Shown piece by piece: positions 58,692 through 64,000 of a stretch of DNA of 64,000 nucleotides. Positions within the stretch are counted from its first letter, which is position 1. Each line of letters begins with the position of its first letter. This DNA comes from JL08 sp963765555. Lineage in GTDB: Bacteria; Pseudomonadota; Alphaproteobacteria; Rhodobacterales; Rhodobacteraceae. Below the pieces are notes generated by a model that saw only the letters and a list, made by a program, of their open reading frames with translations, ran no database searches and was not told the DNA's origin. The stretch covers positions 186,001 through 250,000 of the forward strand of contig CAVXWX010000002.1 of assembly GCA_963765555.1 (NCBI GenBank). The letters run 5' to 3'. The translations under genes and the position numbers were made by a program.

Positions 58692-60650
58692 CTAATCTCC
58701 TGCGGCGCGGCCCCGCAGGGCGACGATGCCCCTTGGCCGAAACTGGATAAAGATGATGATGAAAATGATCATGTAAGTCTGGGCCGCCAGGGTGTTGGAC
58801 GGGTTCAGCCATTCAACACCCTTTTGGAACCCGCCGATCATGGCGGCTCCGGCCAAAGTGCCCCAGATGTTCCCGACGCCACCCACAACCACCGTCATAA
58901 AGCTTTGTACGATGTAATCGCCGCCCATCTCCGATGTGACTTTGGCAAACAGGCCGATGGCAACACCTGCGATACCGGCGATGCCTGACCCAAGCCCGAA
59001 TGTCAGCATATTCACCCGGTCCGGGTTGATCCCCATGCTGGCTGCCATACGCGGGTTTTGCGTGACAGCGCGGGTTTCCAAGCCAAGCCGTGTGCGCTTC
59101 ATGATGTATAGAAACAGCACCAGAAACAGACCGGCCAGAACGAATATCGCGATCCGGATAATGCTGATTGAAATCACGTCATTGATGACCCAAGCGCCGT
59201 CCAGCCAAGCCGGAGACGTCAACGGGCGCGCCTGCGTTCCAAAGATATTCTTGGCCAGTTGCTGCAATGCGATGGACACGCCGAATGTTGCAAGCAGCGT
59301 TTCAAGCGGTCGGTGGTACAGCCAGCGGATCACCAGCCGCTCAAGAAGCACACCTGCCGCAAACGTAACTGCAAAGGCCAGCGGCACGGCCACGAGGATC
59401 GAAATCGTATGATTGGCGATCACCTGCTGGACGACATAACCGGTATAGGCCCCCATCATGATGAATTCGCCATGCGCCATGTTGATCACGCCCATAACGC
59501 CGAACGTGATAGCAAGCCCGATGGCTGCCAAAAAGTAGATCGAAGCCAAAGAGAGCGCATCAAGCCCCAGATCGACCGCCTGGCTCACGGCGACGCGCCC
59601 GTCGGTTTTTTCAAGCGCCGCTGCTGCCGCTTGGGTCACTTGCGATGACGGCTCGGTGTAAACGCTGTAAAACCGATGGGCTTCAAGACTGCTTATGATG
59701 TCCTGCGACGTCACCGGGTCAGGAACAAGCCCGTCATTCGCAAGCGCGGCATAGGCGGCATCGCGGGCCGCTTCCGTGTCCAGTTCGGCAACGGGCTGTC
59801 CCGCAATCTGCCCGTCGACAATATTGGCTTCCAGCGCGGTATCACGGTCTTCGTCAGTGACAACGGGTGGGGCCTTGCCTGCGTCAACAAGCAGCGCATA
59901 AGCGTCGTCAATCGACAGGTCCGCTTCTCCCGGGGTCAGGGTCGCGGCAATGTTTTCGGTCGGGTCGGTCCCGCGATCCAGCGCAATTAGGCGGGTTGCA
60001 AGGATCGGATTAAGCGTTGCGCGAAAGTCCACGCCCAGATCGCCCGCCATTGCATTGATTGCGTCAACACGCGCTGTATCGTCCGGATCAAAGGCCATCG
60101 TCAGCAGACGTTCCAGACGGGTTTTTCTGGCGCGTACCGTCGGATCGGTTTCCTTCGCAATCGATGCGCGCAGTGGGCCAAGAAGCGATCCGTCAGGGTC
60201 ACGGCTGATGGAATCCAGAGCCGCCATACGCCGCGCTGCATCGGGATCGGTCAATTGAAATTGCACCAGCGCAGTGGCCAACAAGGCGCGGATGCCGCTA
60301 TTGGGCTTGATCTGTGTGACTGCGTCAGCGGGGTAGGTGCCAACCGATTGACCGCTGTCAAATTCGATCAGTTCGATATTTCCGTCATCTGTTTTCCGTC
60401 CGGCAAAAAACAGCCCGTCCTCTTTGCGCTGCCACATGTCTTTGGATTGCCACGTTTGCAAGACGGTCTGCATCTGGGGCAGGCCGCTATTGGCGATGGC
60501 ATCAATGGCCGGACCAATCGTGCGTCGAGAGCTTTGTTCGATCAGGTCTCGCTGACTTTGCAAAACTTGTTGTACGGGGCCGGTTTGGGCCGTGACCGTG
60601 GTGGTCAGGGACAGCAGCGCAAAAAGCACCGCGACAAGCATGGTCTTCAT
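58692..60650 (-). CDS. urtB: urea ABC transporter permease UrtB with large periplasmic N-terminal region
   Basis: LivH-type permease. The ATG at 60648-60650 (MKTMLVAVLFALLS) starts a signal sequence. About 330 residues of helical, soluble sequence follow (TVLQTWQSKDMWQRKEDGL; RMAALDSISRDPDGSLLGPL), then the membrane part from YFLAAIGLAITFGVMGVINMAHGEFIMMGAY. UrtB proteins of proteobacteria carry such an N-terminal region. The membrane part includes RTRLGLETRAVTQNPRMAASMGI, a loop near the ATPase contact. A longer reading to 60713 has no better start. Confidence 0.92.
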   Translation of the reverse strand: MKTMLVAVLFALLSLTTTVTAQTGPVQQVLQSQRDLIEQSSRRTIGPAIDAIANSGLPQMQTVLQTWQSKDMWQRKEDGLFFAGRKTDDGNIELIEFDSGQSVGTYPADAVTQIKPNSGIRALLATALVQFQLTDPDAARRMAALDSISRDPDGSLLGPLRASIAKETDPTVRARKTRLERLLTMAFDPDDTARVDAINAMAGDLGVDFRATLNPILATRLIALDRGTDPTENIAATLTPGEADLSIDDAYALLVDAGKAPPVVTDEDRDTALEANIVDGQIAGQPVAELDTEAARDAAYAALANDGLVPDPVTSQDIISSLEAHRFYSVYTEPSSQVTQAAAAALEKTDGRVAVSQAVDLGLDALSLASIYFLAAIGLAITFGVMGVINMAHGEFIMMGAYTGYVVQQVIANHTISILVAVPLAFAVTFAAGVLLERLVIRWLYHRPLETLLATFGVSIALQQLAKNIFGTQARPLTSPAWLDGAWVINDVISISIIRIAIFVLAGLFLVLFLYIMKRTRLGLETRAVTQNPRMAASMGINPDRVNMLTFGLGSGIAGIAGVAIGLFAKVTSEMGGDYIVQSFMTVVVGGVGNIWGTLAGAAMIGGFQKGVEWLNPSNTLAAQTYMIIFIIIFIQFRPRGIVALRGRAAGD

Positions 60651-60713
60651 TCTATTCGTCCGGGAAATCAGAGGTTGAGGGCGCACAGGCGCGCGCCCTC
60701 TGAATTTGTGCAA

Positions 60714-61992
60714 TCAGTAGTTCGACAACGTCTGAACGCAGGTTTTGGTTTCGGTGTTGTACATACCGCACCCAAGGTCCTTCCAGTCTGACATCAAGGC
60801 CGCAGACGCAGGCAGATAGTCGGTCCACGCATCGCCGGGAACTTCTCCGGTCTGGCTGATGATATCGAACTGACCGTCTTCCGTGATTTCGCCGATCAAC
60901 ACCGGCTTGGACAGGTGGTGGTTGGGCAACATAACTGCGGTGCCACCTGTCAGGTTCGGAAATTCCTGCCCGTACATCGCGGCACGCACGGCGTCTACAT
61001 CCACCGAACCGGCCTGTGTGGCTGCATTAACCCACATGTTGAAGCCGATGTAATGGGCTTCCATCGGGTCATTTGTCACGCGCTCTTCTCCCATGCGGGC
61101 TTTCCACGCGGCGATCCATTCGGCATTTGCCGGTGTGTCGGCGGATTGAAAGTAGTTCCAGGCTGCCAGATGGCCGACAAGATTGCTTGTATCCAGTCCG
61201 GAAAGCTCTTCTTCGCCAACAGAGAAGGCAACGACAGGAATGTCATCCGCGCTGATCCCGGCAGCGGCCAATTCCTTGTAGAAACCGATATTCGCGTCAC
61301 CGTTGATTGTCGCAGATCACGCCGACCTTCTTGCCATCTGCCCCCAGCGCGACGACATCCGCCACAATCTTTGACCAGTCCGAATGGCCGAACGGCGTGT
61401 AATTCACAAAGATATCGCTTGATGCGATGCCCTTGGATTCCAGATAGGCCGCGAGGATATTGTTGGTCGTGCGCGGATAGACATAATCCGTGCCCAACAG
61501 TGCAAATTTTTCGATGCCCAGTTCATCAAGGAAATAGTCCGTCGCGGGAATGGCCTGCTGGTTGGGTGCTGCGCCCGTGTAGAACACGTTTCGAGAGCTT
61601 TCTTCGCCTTCGTACTGAACAGGGTAGAACAACAACCCGTTCAATTCTTCGATGACGGGCAGGACGGATTTGCGGCTGACGCTGGTCCAGTTGCCAAAGA
61701 TCACATCGACTTCGTGAACGGTAAGCAGTTCACGCGCTTTTTCCGCGAAAAGCGGCCAATCGGAAGCCGGGTCAACGACAACCGCCTCAATCTGGCAGCC
61801 CAGTACGCCACCCGCTTCGTTCTGTTTGTCGATCAGGGTCAGCATTGTGTCTTTCAGCGTCGTTTCCGAGATCGCCATGGTGCCGGACAATGAATGCAGA
61901 ACACCCACCTTGACGGGGCAATCCTGCGCCATGGCCGGCAGCGCCGTTGTCATAGCCAGCGCGGCAGTCAGCGCGATTTTCTTAGTATGCAT
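60714..61992 (-). CDS. urtA: urea ABC transporter substrate-binding protein UrtA, frameshifted
   Basis: Periplasmic urea-binding protein. The start at 61990-61992 has GGAGAATCCCT upstream and begins a signal peptide (MHTKKIALTAALAMTTALPAMAQ). Family segments: VKVGVLHSLSGTMAISETTLKD, FGNWTSVSRKSVLPVIE, YPVQYEGEESSRNVFYTGA, NTETKTCVQ at the end. The frame breaks at about 61311-61314: after KVGVI, a TGCGACA where TCGACA would read STINGDANIGFY. Removing one base gives 425 residues, the normal size. First gene of urtABCDE. Confidence 0.9.
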
Positions 61993-62657
61993 AGGGATTC
62001 TCCTCGCGGGGTAACAGGTGCGCACCTTGCCTTGGCAAATCCGGCGCATTACCTTCTTCCCGCAACCAATTGTTGCAATTCGTGTGGCGGCCGGCGCGAG
62101 GTCCAATTCGACTGGTCGTCACACACCCAACTCGAAATGTGCCGAATTCGACACGCCGGGATGCGCCATCGTTGCTGCGGTGCAGCGCAACTCACAAATT
62201 TATGCATGAAATTGCCGCCTTGTTCGGTTTTTTTGCCCAAAAGGTAAGCACAAGTGGCCCGTGTCGCCTAAAGCGAGAGCGTTTCCACGACCGCGCGCGA
62301 AATTTTTTCGACTGGTTTCGTGTCAGGTGCCGCCCGAAATGAAAGCCGGTTTACCAGCCCAATTCGTGGACCAGCTGAAGGCCTCGAACGGCGAATGCGA
62401 CGCCGCGCTGCGCATTCTGATGCTTTACAATTTGCAAGTCATTGTCCGCGATGGCGCGGGCCCGTTGATCTGGGCCTGCCCCGACAAATTCCTTGCGCGA
62501 AACGACAGTGTGGCGCATGACGAAGGTGCAAGCGAGCGTCCTGCAGACGGGTACCAAGGTTTTACGCGCTGGTGGTCGGCGTCCTGAACCGGCACAAAAA
62601 CTGAAACATCGGGCCGCGTGATGACGTGACCTTTTTTCAAAGGGGCTTGAAACGCCG
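61993..62657. other. intergenic region between urtA and the M24-like gene
   Basis: About 665 bp. It must carry the divergent promoters of urtA and of the plus-strand gene at 62658. A small inverted repeat GCAAC-CAATT-GTTGC is at 62062-62076. One short frame (62339-62587) is listed separately. Nitrogen-control or other known operators were looked for by eye but not found with confidence. Confidence 0.45.
62339..62587 (+). CDS. small ORF of unknown function
   Basis: An 82-residue frame from an ATG at 62339. The translation (AQFVDQLKASNGECDAALRILMLYNLQV; GFTRWWSAS at the end) has no recognised domain and no good ribosome-binding site. It could be a remnant or a small protein upstream of the M24-like gene, 70 bp before it on the same strand. 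Confidence 0.3.
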   Translation: MKAGLPAQFVDQLKASNGECDAALRILMLYNLQVIVRDGAGPLIWACPDKFLARNDSVAHDEGASERPADGYQGFTRWWSAS

Positions 62658-63821
62658 ATGCAAATGATCGCCGAGGCGCAATCCAGAACAGAAACCCTTC
62701 AGGCACGCATGGCCGAGCGGGGGATCAGCCACGCGGTCTTCACCAGCGAAAGCTCAATCGCCTACCTTGCGGGTTTCTGGGGCTATCTGGGGATCGAGTT
62801 CGGGCGGCCGACACTCCTTGTCGTGCCTGTCGATGCCCCTCCCATCGTGATCACGCCGCTGATGGAAAGCGAAATGGTCTCCGAGATGACTTGGGTCGAG
62901 GACGTGCGCGTTTGGGAAGATGCAGGCCAGCGCACGTGGGGGCGGGCCTTGTCCGGTGCGCTTCCCGACGCGCCTGCAGCGCTCTGGATCGAACGCTCAG
63001 AGGTGCCGGCGATTGTCTGCAATTACCTTGTTGAGCGTTATCCGGATGTTGCACTGAAGGATATCGGCCCGGTCTTGGGCGAAATGCGCATGATCAAGTC
63101 TCCGCTTGAGATTGGCGTGATGCGGCAGGCTGGCGAGATTGCATCCGCGATGATGAAGGCGGCCCACGGGTCGCTTGAAGAAGGCGCTGCGGAATACGAA
63201 AGCGCGCTTGCGGTGATCGACGCGGGAACACGGGCCGCCGCCGGATTTCTGACAGACAAGGGGTGGCAGCGGTTCGTTTCCCCGATGATCCACAACCTTC
63301 AGATTCTGCAAAGTGGGCGGGATGCATCGATGGTGCATCGCCGCGCGTCCGTCAAAAAATACGAGCGGTTCGATCCCGTCTATTTCTGTTTCTGCAACAT
63401 GGCGCAGTTCCAGCAGTACAAGCTGGGCTTTGACCGGATGTTCCACATCGGCGCGGTAACTGACGAGATGGCCCGCGTGCAACAGGCCGCAATTGATGCG
63501 CAGCAGGCCGCGATCGCCGCGATCCGGCCCGGCGTTCTGGCCGAGGATGTCGCGGCAGCCGCCAACGCAGTCTATGCGCAAAGAGGCTTTGAAACCGGCT
63601 ATCGGACAGGTCGTTCCATCGGGGTCGCTTATCTCGAAGCGCCCGAGCTTAAGGCAGGAGACAAAACAGTGCTGCAGACGGGAATGACCTTCGCCGTGGA
63701 CGGCGGTATCTCTGTCAAGGGCCAGACCGCTGGCCGCATCGGCGACAGTATCGTGGTCACCGAAACGGGGTGCGACTACCTGACCGATTATCCGCGGCAG
63801 GTTATCGTGACCGACAGGTAG
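62658..63821 (+). CDS. M24-family (creatinase/ectoine-hydrolase-like) hydrolase lacking metal ligands
   Basis: A 387-residue pita-bread-fold protein. The N-terminal creatinase-type domain is clear (LQARMAERGISHAVFTSESSIAYLAGFWGYL; EMRMIKSPLEIGVMRQAGEI). In the C-terminal domain the five metal ligands of aminopeptidases P and prolidases are replaced: the D-x-G site reads FCFCNMA, the S-D-I-T site reads GFDRMFHIG, GHGIG reads GRSIGVAY, M-x-E-P-G reads FAVDGG, and the last E-D reads GRIGDSIV. Metal-independent M24 relatives are known (creatinase, ectoine hydrolase). The next gene is a nitrilase-type hydrolase, so an amide- or amidine-degrading pathway is plausible. The substrate is unknown. Confidence 0.8.
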   Translation: MQMIAEAQSRTETLQARMAERGISHAVFTSESSIAYLAGFWGYLGIEFGRPTLLVVPVDAPPIVITPLMESEMVSEMTWVEDVRVWEDAGQRTWGRALSGALPDAPAALWIERSEVPAIVCNYLVERYPDVALKDIGPVLGEMRMIKSPLEIGVMRQAGEIASAMMKAAHGSLEEGAAEYESALAVIDAGTRAAAGFLTDKGWQRFVSPMIHNLQILQSGRDASMVHRRASVKKYERFDPVYFCFCNMAQFQQYKLGFDRMFHIGAVTDEMARVQQAAIDAQQAAIAAIRPGVLAEDVAAAANAVYAQRGFETGYRTGRSIGVAYLEAPELKAGDKTVLQTGMTFAVDGGISVKGQTAGRIGDSIVVTETGCDYLTDYPRQVIVTDR

Positions 63822-63830
63822 GTGTCTGGT

Positions 63831-64000
63831 ATGTTCCGGCTTGCAGTTGCGCAGACCCCGGCAGAGCTTGATACGCCGGAGGCAAGGCTAGGGTGGTTGC
63901 GCAATGCGCTGCCCGCTCTCTCAAAGCGCAATACCGATCTGGTGTTGTTGCCCGAGCTTTTTGCATGTGGCTACAACATCGGCGATGCCGTTCATAACCG
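63831..64000 (+). CDS. carbon-nitrogen hydrolase (nitrilase superfamily), 3' end outside window
   Basis: The first 56 residues are visible: MFRLAVAQTPAELDTPEARL, then LVLLPELFACGYNIGDAVH. The PELFACGYNIG segment carries the catalytic Glu of the nitrilase superfamily (amidase/carbamoyl-hydrolase-type). It starts 9 bp after the M24-like gene and is probably co-transcribed with it. The rest lies outside the window. Confidence 0.85.
   Translation, partial: MFRLAVAQTPAELDTPEARLGWLRNALPALSKRNTDLVLLPELFACGYNIGDAVHN

Noticed and set aside
62062..62076. GCAAC-CAATT-GTTGC as a nitrogen-control (NtrC) site for urtA
   Set aside because: It does not match the NtrC consensus spacing or half-sites; it remains an unassigned inverted repeat.

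Overview
The window is chromosomal DNA of high G+C content from an alphaproteobacterium, most likely a marine Rhodobacterales (Roseobacter-type) bacterium. That placement is an inference from gene content: an Entner-Doudoroff operon, a Rhodobacter-type polyol (smo/mtl) operon, urtABCDE, many ABC importers and Roseobacter-style intergenic debris. No rRNA, tRNA or CRISPR array was seen.

Layout. (1) 1-4.9 kb, minus strand: gap-zwf-edd-eda, the Entner-Doudoroff/pentose-phosphate entry operon, with a LacI/GntR-type palindrome upstream. (2) 4.9-12.7 kb, minus strand: LacI-family regulator, polyol ABC importer (smoE-F-G-K), mannitol dehydrogenase and fructokinase, with palindromic operators before both the regulator and smoE. 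Mannitol is imported, oxidised to fructose, phosphorylated and can then feed the upstream sugar pathway. (3) 12.9-23.2 kb: a MipA/OmpV-like porin, a giant exonuclease-RecQ-UvrD fusion helicase, an arylsulfatase and an AraC regulator. (4) 23.6-44.0 kb: the most unusual part. A plus-strand operon (PqqD-like/M50 membrane protease, SapC-like protein, two HlyD-type adaptors) runs convergently, 3 bp apart, into a minus-strand operon of a TolC-like lipoprotein and a cysteine-free repeat protein of about 3,300 residues. A single-POTRA Omp85 protein is divergent from the TolC gene. Together they look like a dedicated export system for a giant surface protein, with no ABC ATPase in sight. (5) 44.4-54.7 kb: a membrane-anchored AraC regulator, a small lipoprotein, an SDR protein, a polyamine-type ABC importer with an MBL hydrolase and a divergent TetR, then an orphan ABC ATPase overlapping a GpdQ-like phosphodiesterase. 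(6) 54.7-55.9 kb: a degraded IS3-family element. (7) 56.1-62.0 kb: urtABCDE urea importer. (8) 62.3-64 kb: a metal-ligand-less M24 hydrolase and the start of a nitrilase-superfamily gene.

Several otherwise well-conserved genes (zwf, the fusion helicase, arylsulfatase, the giant repeat protein, a Pot-type ATPase, urtA, the IS transposase) are broken only by single-base indels. In each non-IS case, removing or adding the implied bases restores a length divisible by three. This points to residual indel errors in the assembly rather than true gene decay, although the sequence alone cannot prove it.
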